From contig JABYQN010000008.1 in the NCBI GenBank assembly GCA_022606135.1, positions 124,001 to 188,000 on the forward strand: 64,000 nucleotides of DNA. The letters are read 5' to 3'. Source of the DNA: Fomes fomentarius (taxonomy: Eukaryota; Basidiomycota; Agaricomycetes; Polyporales; Polyporaceae). The notes under the pieces were generated by a model. That model did no database searches. It had not been told where the DNA came from and saw only the letters and a list, made by a program, of their open reading frames with translations. Within the stretch, counting starts at the first letter, position 1, and each line of letters starts with the position of its first letter. Of the stretch, positions 36,026 through 46,782 are shown in pieces. Position numbers and translations under genes: made by a program.

Positions 36026-39000
36026 ATGAACTCGTATCCGCCAGAGCTGCTCGTGCAGCTCGCACCAGTCATGTTTGTCGCGGGGCTTGACGCGCGACCC
36101 GATGCACAGACCCCACAGACGCCTGCAACCCCCACGTCGAACACGCCGACCATAACATCCTCGCGACAAGACCCCTTCCTGGTCCTCACAGTCAGGCTGC
36201 GTGACGCGCTCCTTTCGCAGCGCAAGGTCGCGATCTGGCAACCGGAGAAATCAAAGAACTTCCAAGTCGCCCTGATTGACAAGGTGCGTAAAAGTTGAAG
36301 TTCCGTTTCGTGCTAGGTGTAACAACACCGTAGGATGTCCCATTTCCGCCCCGGAAAACGCTTCGTCCAGAAGATCCGCAATATAGCGCCTCACACTCCC
36401 CGCTTTCCCCCTTGACCCCCTCGTCACCGCTCCATCCTGACGGTCTAATCGCGCCAATATGGATCAGGAAGCACACAACGCTGGTGCCTTCTGTTTTTGT
36501 GATATTCATGCGCATATACGAGTTGCCGCCGCTTCAATCCGGACAAGACGAACGCGAGCGGGAGACAGAGGAACGGAGGAGGGATACGGAGCTGGCGGCG
36601 GAAATAGCTCAGCGGAAGAAGAGCACAAACGAGCGCAATCTTAAGCTCACCGTGGTGCTGATGGCGAGCAGGCGTATGCTAGGTACGTGTAACGAGAGAT
36701 GCACATATGAGTCTTGAAATTACAATTGACTAGCCCACAGACGACCCGACATTGGACACCCGACTCACCTATATTAGGAGGCACAGCGGACTAGACCCGC
36801 GTGCCGCCCTCTTCGTCCTGAGTCCCGTCTCACAAGCCGAGATAGGCGACTTCGTGCGCAGGTACGTCCTTCTAACCTTTCCTTCTCGTCTCCGCTGGAA
36901 CTTTCCGCGAACAGTCTGCAAGACGCGCTGTACGACTCTGCGATAGAGTACTACACCAACCACTCCAAACGCGTGCGGCGGAAGCGTAATCGACACTCCC
37001 AGACTTCGTACCAGATTCCTCTCACCCCGCTCGCCAGTGCGGGTATCGCCCGACCGCTCAGACCTGAAGGTTGGACTGTCCGGTACGAGTACAAGATGGC
37101 GTGCTTTGCGGAGTTCCGGAGCGAGGACCAAGTTGCACTGAAGTACGTGCGTGTTCAGCATCAGCATGATAGCATGGGAAGCTTAATGTTGCGTAGACAC
37201 TACCAGGACGCGTACTCGACGCTTATCCTCATGTTCGGATCTACCGCGATCCTGCCTCCGCGGACAAAGCGATGGGCAGAGGCTAAAGTTCTTGCTGATT
37301 GTATCAATTTGAAGGTATCGAGTTCCCCCGTACTATCACCTATGCCACAGGATACTCATCCCTTTTGTGTATTGGGGTAGATTGTGAAGCTATACCTGTA
37401 CAACAACGAACACGGGCTCGCGCTCTCGCACCACAACACCCACATGCGCAAGTTTGCCGATTTCTCGCGTGGATGGGGTATCGGCGAAGAGACGTTTGAG
37501 TTCTGGAGCTGGCTCACCCGACAGTGCGTCGTATCTCCTGTCTTCTGTGACCCCTCAAATAACCTAATGCTCGCCCTCGCAGACATCGCATATTCGCAGA
37601 ACTCCTCGAACAAGGCACACGTTCAACACTGAAGATTCCCTCAGCATACCCAACACCCGCCCCCTCCGCTGCCCTGCTAGCTGCCCAAGCCCTTGACCCG
37701 TCGCAGCTAGGCTTGGACGCGATGCGTGTACTTGGCCTCAATCCGAATCAGGCGTTGCAGCATCCCGGATTCTATTACTACATGGCTGCCCGGTGTACGG
37801 AGCGGCGGCGAGAGCGATTCTTGGCTGTACTCGAATCCGAGGTAAGTCCCAACTGGTCGAGGTCAACATGGGAGTGTCGTTCAACGGTGTTCCACGCACA
37901 GGGCGAAGGTACACAAGGCAACTCCCCGGGTTTCGCAAATGAGAAGAAAGTTGACCACCTAACGATCGCGCTCGAGGTAAGTCTCATTGTGCTATTCGTG
38001 CGTTAAATTGAAGTGGCTGCTTGCGCTCACGCTCATGTCATCTAGCTGTACACGCGCTCGTACGAGCTGTTCAAAAAATGGAGTCCGCAGAGCACACAGA
38101 ACCAGAACCCCGGCCGGCTCACGCTCTGGATCGCATACCGCATCGCGCAGACGTATAATGATTCTGGCAAGTTCGACATGGCTGTTCGGTGTGTCTCTTC
38201 TCTACATCGTCTATATCGAACTAGGGGATATGTCGACTGAAAGTGTACGGACAGGTTCTTCGAGCGCATTGCGAAGACGTATCGGCGTGAGAGCTGGGAG
38301 TCGCTCTTGCATCCGCTTCTGTCGCAATGGTACAAGTGCGCGCAGCAGCTGGGCGATGTGGACCTCAGTGTGCGTTTGCTCGTCGAGATGCTTGGATATG
38401 GTATGCGGGATGACAATCGCGGACCCCAGCGCGCAGTGCTGACGCATATGTAGGTGCTAATGCGTCGGCGGACGATCCAGACGTGTTGCAAGATGATCTT
38501 CTTGCTGTACTACAGGTAAACTTGACCACAGGACGCATTAGTTGATATCGAGTCTGACTTCGTGGCGGCAGAGTACAGTGCCTTCTGTCACAGACGAGGC
38601 ACTAGTGGTCGATCTCTCCGAGTCGAAACCAATACGTGCGCTACAACTTAGCTAACCTCCCAAAGCATATGCTGATACTTCCGCCCATCTAGTCGACTCA
38701 ACTATTGTGTTCTGGCAGCCCGAAGTCGACGTGGGCGAGCCCGTGCCGTACCAGCTTCTCCTCACGTCGCATGCGAACGTCTCGCTCTCTTCCATCCCCT
38801 TCACCTCGCTCGCGATACACTTCAATACAGACATCCCGCCCATCATCGTGCGTCATTCAGAGGACGATCCCGATGCCAACATCCCCGCAGTGCAGAGGAT
38901 TTACATGGGCGACCTCGTAATGTCACCTGTTCCGATCGAGCCGAAGGTGGTCGAGGGCGCGCTACGGTGGGGTGCGGGGACGACTATCGTGCTCGCGGGC

Positions 39001-40904
39001 AGCGTGCTGTCTAACTTGCCCACGCATATTTCGGTGAGTGTTTGTATTCCCATAATGATCAAAAAATCATTCTGACTATGGGGCGCATGTATAGATCACG
39101 AAGCTGGTCTTGACCATCAAGGAACGCAGCTGGTGGATCGAAGTCCCCATCGCCGTCACCACGACACCGACGCTCCCCGAACAGGCTGTGACGGCGCCCA
39201 AATGGTTGCGTTCCGTCGACCCGCCTCGATTTGTGCCCATTCGTAGAGAGGACCACACCGCCGTGCGTGTGCGGTACCGTAGCCATCGCATCCTGGTCGA
39301 CATCTCGCACGACGGCCCTGCATACCTCGGCGAGGACTTCCCTATGGAGATCAACGTGACGAACCAGGAAGATAAGGAGCTTGACATCGTTGTGGATGTT
39401 TTGCTGCAGCCTACCGAGATTGATGAGGCAGGTTAGTAGACACTTCTCTTTTCCCATCAGTGTTCGATGGTGAAGCTAACGGCAGATGTAGTGAACTACA
39501 TCGCGATGGATGACCAACGCTCGACAAGCCTCATCAAGGCTGTCGCGTGTGGGACTCTCGCCCCGGGCGTGAGTGTGCTCAAGAAACTCTACCTGACTAA
39601 CACCGGCGCACCAGGCGAGCGAATCGTGGACATCTCTGTCCAGTCGCAAGCCCGCACCCCATCCTCTTCTTCCTCTTCCTCTTCTTCGACTCCCTCTTCC
39701 GCTCCGACCTCCGCTCCAGCCTCCCCATCACCGACCTCACCGACCTCCCCTATCCCCGCCGAGCCAGCGAGCCCGACCGCGCCTCCAATGCTAGACCGCA
39801 CTGAGACGCTGCGCACGCTCTCCATCTCCGCGATCGAGCCGCTCAAGATCGCGCAATCGACGGTGTATCGGCGACCGACGCGTGCGCAGCCGGGCCTCGC
39901 GGACTTGCGCACGTTCGAGGCGGGCACGCGGGACGAGGCTGCGGCGCTCGAGGCGTTCGTGACGAGCACACTGACGGTCGCGGCCTCGGCGGGGATAGTG
40001 ATTGAGAATGTGGTGCTGAAGAGGAGCGAGCAGGAAAAGAGGCAGGCTGCTGTGGTGGATTGTTCGATCGATAAGGATGATCTTTCGGGAGGTGAGTGCT
40101 CCGTGTAAGAGGGTGTATAGAGGGTGGGGGGTAGCCGCTGACGATGATGTGTGCAGAATGGTTGTCTGGAGATGAGCTGTGCGATAGGTGTCGTATCAGT
40201 GTGGTCCCCGACAAAGAGAATCCCGACGATCCCATCCCAGGGCCGGGCGAGTACGAAGTGACGTGGAGAAGGTGCGCGTTGCATTGGGTCTTACCCACAT
40301 GCCCCTCATCTCATTCTTACCACCATCTATCGTTTGCTACAGAATCCTGCCCGACGGCACGTATGGCGTCCCCGCTGTGACGCGCTTCCCCCTTCCGCCC
40401 CTCCGCCCGCCCACAGACGGGCTAATCGCGCTCCTCGACGGACCGACAACGGCACGTCTGCACACCCCCATCCCACTCCGTCTCACGATCCGGAACCGCC
40501 ACCCCACGCGCTCCGCCAACGTCACCGTGCAGCTCGACGCGGACATGGCGGACGCGTTCGTCGTCGCCGGCCTGCGGCATGGTCGAATCCCGATCCTCCT
40601 CCCGGGCGCGGAGGAGAGCGTGACGTGGAACTTGATTCCGGTGGAGTGCGGGTTGGTGAAGGTGCCGGGTGTGAAGGTGTTGGATCGGCGGAGCGCGGTT
40701 CAGATCGCTCCGGGGCAGCCGCAGCCGCAGCCGCAAACTCCAGGTCAAGGTGTGCAGGGTGAGGCTGCGCAAGTGGAAGGAGAGGAGGTAAGGATTATTG
40801 ATACTAGGTGGGAGGGGAGGAAGGAGCGGGTGGATGGAGAGCCTGGGGTTGGAACTGGCCAGATTGCGAAGACAAAAGGCGTGTACGTGCTGGTGTTGCC
40901 TTAG
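36026..40904 (+). CDS. TRAPP complex subunit 11 (foie gras / gryzun domains)
   Basis: A subunit of the TRAPP tethering complex, which activates Rab GTPases in ER-Golgi traffic. It starts MNSYPPELLVQLAPVMFVAG. First exons 36026-36283, 36334-36682, 36741-36861, 36915-37142, 37197-37314 and from 37381 join in frame. The N-terminal part contains IWIRKHTTLVPSVFV; the foie gras region contains HYQDAYSTLILMF, TRQHRIFAELLEQG and the hallmark HPGFYYYMAARCTERR. The C-terminal beta-rich gryzun part includes LTSHANVSLSSIPF and WEPKV-like repeats. A Ser/Pro/Thr low-complexity insert is encoded at about 39655-39785 and a Gln/Pro one near 40715. The protein ends VYVLVLP. No break was found. One exon (38751-38991) is the source, or a close relative, of the fragments behind both FunK1 copies. 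Confidence 0.85.
39655..39785 (+). repeat. Ser/Thr/Pro-coding low-complexity tract in TRAPPC11
   Basis: TCC/TCT-rich triplet runs encode about ten serines followed by alternating Pro, Ser, Thr and Ala. The tract stays in frame and probably forms a disordered linker between C-terminal domains. Confidence 0.7.
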
Positions 40905-41073
40905 GATCCGGTAAACACTCCGTGAAGCGATTTTTGTAATGCGCTCAGTTCATCGATTACCCTACCTAAGGCTTCAAAGTGGGACGGCTCTACTGATTGA
41001 ACCGAAAGCGTTTATTGGACATATTGGTACAACTGGTTCATGCTACGTAACCGTTTGAAGGAATGCAGAGCGA

Positions 41074-41401
41074 TCACTGCGCGCAGGTGCACTTGTTACC
41101 TGCCCTCGTACAAGCGCACTCCGCAGAGCCCGACTGTGCATGGTTCCACCCGCACTGAGTGTGGTGAACCATGTCAATAGGGGGAGAGGTGACCGCTACG
41201 GTGACACTTACCGTGGACTGAGCAGAAGCATTGTTCGGGCAGTCGTTGCAGTTGCAAGTATCCTTCGCGCAGGCGCATCCAGTGCCACTGGGCCCGCAGG
41301 CACTGCTCGACGGTGCTTCAACGACCCCGGGACGGGATGGAATGATGAGATGAAGATGAAGCTTACCCGCAGTTGTTCTGGCAAGTGCAAGTGTTAACCA
41401 T
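41074..41401 (-). CDS. Metallothionein-like cysteine-rich protein, three exons
   Basis: A small cytosolic protein expected to bind Cu, Zn or Cd. Exons on the minus strand are 41367-41401, 41212-41302 and 41074-41154; both introns have GTAAG donors and CAG acceptors. The joined protein has 68 residues with 14 cysteines, mostly as C-x-C pairs: MVNTCTCQNNCG, then GCACAKDTCNCNDC, and finally CACTRAGNKCTCAQ. Because each exon is tiny, no single open frame reveals it. A TATATAAA box lies 80 bp upstream. The Cys pattern and size fit fungal metallothioneins; no transmembrane or signal segment is present. Confidence 0.82.
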
Positions 41402-41480
41402 GTTTGTTAGCGTGGTCGTTGGGGAGTTGTATCGGAGGGGAGTGGAGGATGAAGAAAAGGACAACGCACCACATGCATGC

Positions 41481-41488
41481 TTTATATA
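41481..41488 (-). promoter_or_regulatory. TATA box of the metallothionein-like gene
   Basis: TATATAAA on the minus strand, 80 bp before the start codon, preceded by a GC-rich segment. A strong TATA box is usual for stress-induced metallothionein genes. Confidence 0.55.
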
Positions 41489-43287
41489 TGGGAGGAAAGG
41501 ACAGGGCGACAGGTATGACGTCTGTGCGGGTGGCTCCTGTCTGGTGACGGTTGTCGAGGGCGCCTGACCTTGGCCACCAATCAACTCCGTTCTGAGTGCT
41601 TGCCTGACGTATGCATTATACGCTCTTGATGTGAGCTCTTTGCACTTGCATTTGACATGTGAGATATGAGTTAGTAACCCTTCCAGCCGGTTCATGTTCC
41701 CCAAGTACTGTTTGTGGTTTCCTCGTTCATCGTCGTGACTCTGCTTCATGATATTCCCCGACCCCATCGGACCAGCGGCCTGCTGCCAGTGTGGCAGTGC
41801 CAGACGGTGACCGGTTGACTCCGGCGCCGGGTGCATGGCCACGCAGGAAATTCCACTTCCCCTTGGTGTCGCTTTGTAACTTAGGCAGTACCACGTAGGC
41901 TGACAGTGGTATGGCCGGCACGGCCAAACTGGGGCTCTACCACTACGATCTCACTGCAGCGGCACCAGTACTTGCTATGAGGCGGCCCATAGTAGAGCGT
42001 CTGCCCGATTTGGTGGCAGCGCCGAGAAAATTTGGCGTGTTTGGCTGCAAGGCATATCATCCATGGCGGGAAAGTTGCCAGTATAGCTATTCGAAGGCCC
42101 ACCTCCGGTATGTGATTGGTACTTCTTAAAGGTGACTTGCTAATTGCTGAACGGTGGCGCCATGGAATGTTGAGACTGAAGTACGCAGCACATTGATACT
42201 TCAAGTTAGCACTCATAGGTAGTATACGGGTCTCCGAGATCATCCATGATCCAATTATATTACTCCCACTAGGTTCCGAGGAACTTACACTTTATTGTTT
42301 TGCCAACTGACTGTCAGTGAATTTCATCAGTGCCAGTACAATGTACTACTAGCCTGGTAGACGGTGTTCACAGCAGGCGAGTAAGTATCCTCTTCCTGGC
42401 AAATGTCAGTGACTGATCCCTTCACAAGCTTAGTGGCTATAGACTGCATCATCCTTCAAAACTATTGTGATAATCTGTTGTGAGTGCGCATTTTTGCGTT
42501 GCTACAGCGCGGTTTAGTCTTACTGCATGCTAGGGGCGGGAACTTCATCCATCACGGTATACGCCGTTTACCGGTTCTGCTATGCGTATGCACTGCATTC
42601 CTGAACGAGGTATCATGAAACCCTGCTGCGAGGATGACGTGGTATCGTTGCAGAGGGGTGAGTGCGAGTAACAACTGCTCCGTGTTCAGTTGCAGACGAG
42701 TATGGCAGATTCGAGTCACCGTCACGAACGTGAATCGCATCTGTGTATGAGGGCCACAAAAGGACGATGCGGCACAAAGAGCTGAACAATGAGGGAGCAG
42801 CCGTTGAACCCACACCGCTTTGTGCGTGACTGCAAACCGGGCATGTAGCCATCAATGTCAAAAGCTGAGGAGAGCGGCCGTCTCACGGTAAGCACCACAG
42901 TGTCTTCCTTGGACAATCACATCCTTTTAATCCACGAGAAGAGCCAGAAGGGTTGCCAGGGTCCCCGACGATCGAGAGGACATCAGCACGAGGCCTAACC
43001 TCCACGGACAGCCCCAAACCACAGAAGCCGTGGTGGAAATGAAGTGCGGGCATATGCCGCACGCCTGCCGAAGCTCAACCATGGACGCAGTACCGCTTTG
43101 GCCCGCGGCTGAAGGAAGCGCTCCTTTGTGCAGCCCGTATCGCGCGTTCTGGACGGAGTTGTCGCTCAGGTACGTATCCAAGACTGGATCCCCCTTTGTA
43201 CAGACAACTGCCGCGTGCTGGACACACACCGTCACGCCAGTACTCTGTCCCAACCTCATGGCCTCGATGGATGCCGTTCTCTCAACA
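41489..43287. other. Intergenic between the metallothionein-like and zinc-finger genes
   Basis: About 1.8 kb with only short overlapping frames on both strands. It should contain metal-response elements for the gene on the left, but no convincing repeated element was spotted by eye. Confidence 0.4.
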
Positions 43288-43294
43288 TATAAAT
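43288..43294 (+). promoter_or_regulatory. TATA box of the zinc-finger gene
   Basis: TATAAAT lies 134 bp before the start codon, followed by a strongly pyrimidine-rich leader (CTTCGCCTC and similar runs) typical of fungal transcription start regions. Confidence 0.5.
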
Positions 43295-43421
43295 CCGCGA
43301 TGGTTTCTGCGCTGCCCTCCAGCACCCAGCACCTCCCTCTTCGCCTCCGCCTCTTCTACTCTTCGCCTCTTCGTACACTCTACAATACACATCCCTTCTA
43401 TCTTACAGAACACTCACCAAG

Positions 43422-44525
43422 ATGTCCTTCAACTTCGACACTTTTGCTCCCGAGTCTCCGTAAGCCTAACCACCACCCCGACTCCCGACACGACACTATC
43501 TGACTCTTCCCTGCCCTGCAGATCCTTCCACACCGACACTGGGCTTTCGGACTTCATTGAAGAGTTGCTCGCTGATGAGCACGATAGGATGACGTTTGGA
43601 GAAGGAACGTGCAATGGTTTGGGGGATAACGGCGCCAGGTATGTGCTCCGCTTGGTCTCCGACGCCAACGGTCTCCCTAACTCAACCATGCAGCGCTTTG
43701 GATTGGGCCAACTGGTTTGACCCCACTACAACAACCTCCTCCGCGGTATCTCCGACAAGCCTACCTTTTCCTGCGCTGCCTGCCGTCTGGCCAGCGGCAT
43801 TCGCCAATCAACCGACCGGGGAAGACGTCCCTGACCAGTTCATCCCTCCGCTCAGCCCCATACTACCTTCGGTTCCTCAGGGTGAGTTCGAAGATCCCAT
43901 CGAGGCGTTCACCCGCATGATAACCCCGACCACGGACACGATGCCCGCAGCCCTTCCCACTTTCTCGTCCTCTGCGACGGACTTCTTCGCGTTCAGCGCC
44001 GCTCCTTCTCCGCACACTTTTCCTGCCCTCCCTGTTGTTGTCGACAACAACATCTACTATCAGCAAGCCAACCCTATGCTCGCGCCGCCACCACCTGCCC
44101 CCGCCGTTGGTGCTGGTACTCCGACTCTTGTCCTGCCCGATGTCATCGGCGGTCTCGTCTGGGAATCTCCGGACACCGTCAAGACGTACATCTGGGACGG
44201 CTACGCGCTCCCACCCATGCCTGCCATCAGACTTTGGCACTATCTGAGGGTTAAGCTCCACGTCCTCGAAAACTCGGTTGGGGAAGATGATAAACACAGG
44301 TCGTTGCATCGCTGTCTGTGGCCCGATTGCCAGTATGGCGACATGCTAAGGAACAACCTCCGGAAGCATGTTCAGACGGTCCACCAGAAGCTCAAGAAGC
44401 GGTGTGAAAATCCAGGATGCATGTTCACCGAACGCTCGGACATGTTTAACACGCGGCATAAGCACTGCCAGCACGGTCCCCCGGGCGTTCGTCCTGAGGC
44501 CGTTCTTGTGCTTTCTCCGTACTAG
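43422..44525 (+). CDS. C2H2-type zinc-finger protein, probable transcription factor
   Basis: Exons 43422-43459, 43522-43638 and 43694-44525 give 328 residues. The N-terminal two thirds are Pro/Thr/Ser/Phe-rich and acidic (MSFNFDTFAPESPSFHTD, then FIEELLADEHD), like an activation region. Near the C terminus are two finger-like units: C-LWPD-C with HVQTVH, a C-x4-C-x12-H-x4-H pattern, and C-ENPG-C followed by RHKHCQH. The long C-x4-C spacing and the paired arrangement fit the divergent C2H2 fingers common in Agaricomycetes. A nuclear DNA-binding role is inferred; targets are unknown. The start is supported by the TATA-leader arrangement and in-frame splicing. Confidence 0.75.
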
Positions 44526-45100
44526 TTTGTCGATCTCTGGTAAGGCTGGTAAGACTCTGTGTTTGCTTCGGCTTCTCTTGTCTGGTCTAGTCATTGTTTA
44601 TGCCCATGCTTCTCAATCGAGTCAAGACATCCTCTCACTCCAATTCATCCCATACCGCACACCAGTCTCTTCCTATCCCTTTCAATCACCTCACTATATA
44701 TACCCCACATCAGTCCCGCTATACCTCACACCTCGTTACACCTCACTTTGCTGTCTCGCTCGTCTCACTATGATAGTATGAATCCATCCCAAACATGTTC
44801 TGATCATGTACCTTAAAACGCATAATTACCGCATCCGCGACATCTCCACGACAATAGACTAGCTGCTAGAATGGCTGTGCGAACAACTCACGTGGCTTGA
44901 ACTCGTTTGCTTCCTCTGTGGGAATCACGCGCCGTCCCGGTCGACAATAGGAGTTGGTTGTTACATCCGCATCTGTATTCCCTTTGGATGTGAGTGATCT
45001 TCAATCTTCTCACAGCACGCGTATGAAGACCGCCTGGCCACCTTCGCTGTCGAGTGGAATGCCCAGGCCACCACCATTTCAGGCAATACAAATCCTCCTC
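44526..45100. other. Intergenic 3' of the zinc-finger gene
   Basis: The pyrimidine-rich first 250 bp are probably 3' UTR. A fragment around 45010-45100 may belong to the upstream part of the broken metallophosphoesterase, but its frame could not be followed. Confidence 0.4.
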
Positions 45101-45640
45101 AACCGCGCCCGGCGCCACAATGTCTCACACACGACCGCCACTCTCTGCTCCTCGCTCTGGTCGCACCTCAACCCCGATGACTTCGAAATTTTGCATTGAA
45201 GCCTGACAGACATCAAGCGCATCGATGGATTCACACCAGAGTGCTACCAAGCTCTACACGCCGCCGATCTGGCAGGAGCGCCATAGCTGAGATTGCTGGC
45301 AACGAGCCAAATAGGACTATCGTCGTGATTACGCACCACACATCCGCCGTCGGGGGCACGAGCGACACGAAGCTCGCTGGGCGACTTACGGGCGTTGGCG
45401 TTGGCGACTGAGCTCGTGGTTGAACTTGAAGCTGGAGGCGAGCGGACATGCATAGAGACAGCCAATGGTCGGTTGGCAAGGCGGAGAGCGGCGCGGGTGA
45501 GGGTAAGGGTGTTTGGGCATACGCACTGGTCTCGCAGACTTAGGCATGTGTGCTGCTGGAGCTTAATAATTAAGGGCGTACACTGTGGTACCACAATTTC
45601 TACTTGCATTGGGACGTTGTTGTTGATGTAAGTCCCAGTC
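45100..45640 (+). pseudogene. Broken metallophosphoesterase (calcineurin-like) fragment
   Basis: Pieces in different frames line up with a fungal calcineurin-like phosphoesterase: TLCSSLWSHLNPDDFEIL, SLTDIKRIDGFTPECYQALH, then IAEIAGNEPNRTIVVITHH (the metal-ligand THH), and after another shift ALATELVVELEAGG and RVFGHTHWSRRL with the GHTH metal motif. The frame changes at least twice and a stop cuts it near 45288. The N-terminal GD/GDxxD half is not seen. Copy B of the duplication begins right after it. Confidence 0.6.
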
Positions 45641-46003
45641 CCGTATCCATCCATGCGCTCTCTCTGAGTTCCCGATCAGTGTCAGTCCCTACTGTAGCAT
45701 ACTCGGACGATGATAGACATCTCCATACTCCTGGAGTTCCAACGTCATCTGATATGTGAGCATATCTGCTCTGGACTGTTTTTCACAATTCTCACAAAGC
45801 TCCATCCTCACGTATACAATATCCCCTCACTGGGCTATATGACGACGATAAAGACGATACCGCATTCCCAAGGTGGTTTGTTGTGACCCGTAGTCTGTCG
45901 ATCATGACCGGCGCGGACCGAGTACACAGCCTAGGTCCGTGATCCCATAAGCCCCCTCCGAGCCGCGTGATCAACGCGGCCAGAACGCAAGGCACACTCC
46001 TTC

Positions 46004-46052
46004 GCACAAGCCACAAGGGAACCGCCTCCGGTTCCTCAAACGCCGCTTGTGC
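46004..46052. repeat. Imperfect hairpin upstream of FunK1 copy B
   Basis: Identical to 20722-20770: outer arms GCACAAGC/GCTTGTGC with an inner GGAACC/GGTTCC pair. Confidence 0.5.
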
Positions 46053-46782
46053 TGACTAGGGCTGGGAGCTGGCTGTGGAGTAATGCAACTGGGCTAGCGA
46101 GCCCGTATTTGTTCTAGACTGGCGACAGTGAGTCATCAGGAGCTAGCCCCAAATCGGTCGAATCAGAGAGCTTCTGTCCTGGAGTCAGGACCCGCGCGGT
46201 CGGCTGCATACACTCTTCCGCTATTTCTCAGACATCCTGGCTCGTTATTTACTAGCCAATATATGTATCTGTATATAACATACCAGTGGCGTATACGACA
46301 AATGAGAGGAAACACGTCTTGTCCAAGCCCTAACCACCTAGCACCGCCACTGTGGACGTGTAATTGCCGCCGGACCGATGAACCGACTCGTCCTCAATGT
46401 TTTGTGGAGGAATCCTGTATCTTCCGAGGATTCTCAAGGGTAGAAACAGACAAATCTTTGTATTTCGCAAGGTCGAAGGATTGATAACAAAATGGGCAAA
46501 AACGGACGAACAAAGGGAGGAAGCTGTGCTCGCTTCGTGAAGCGAACACGTGATGGCAACATGGTGCTTGCGTGGGAGTTGGCGCTTGCCACAACGTTTG
46601 CCTCTGCTCTGCTCTCCCAACCACGCCTGTCCGCTTTGACACCCTGCTTTAAGGCAACAATAGCCGATCTTACTCTCGGGGATCTGCTCCGGCCTGCGTA
46701 GCCGTACTTTTCAACCGTCTTCAAAAGCGCCTTCCGGTATGTCTTTTCCCTACTTTCTGACCACCATCCTCCCATCACCACC

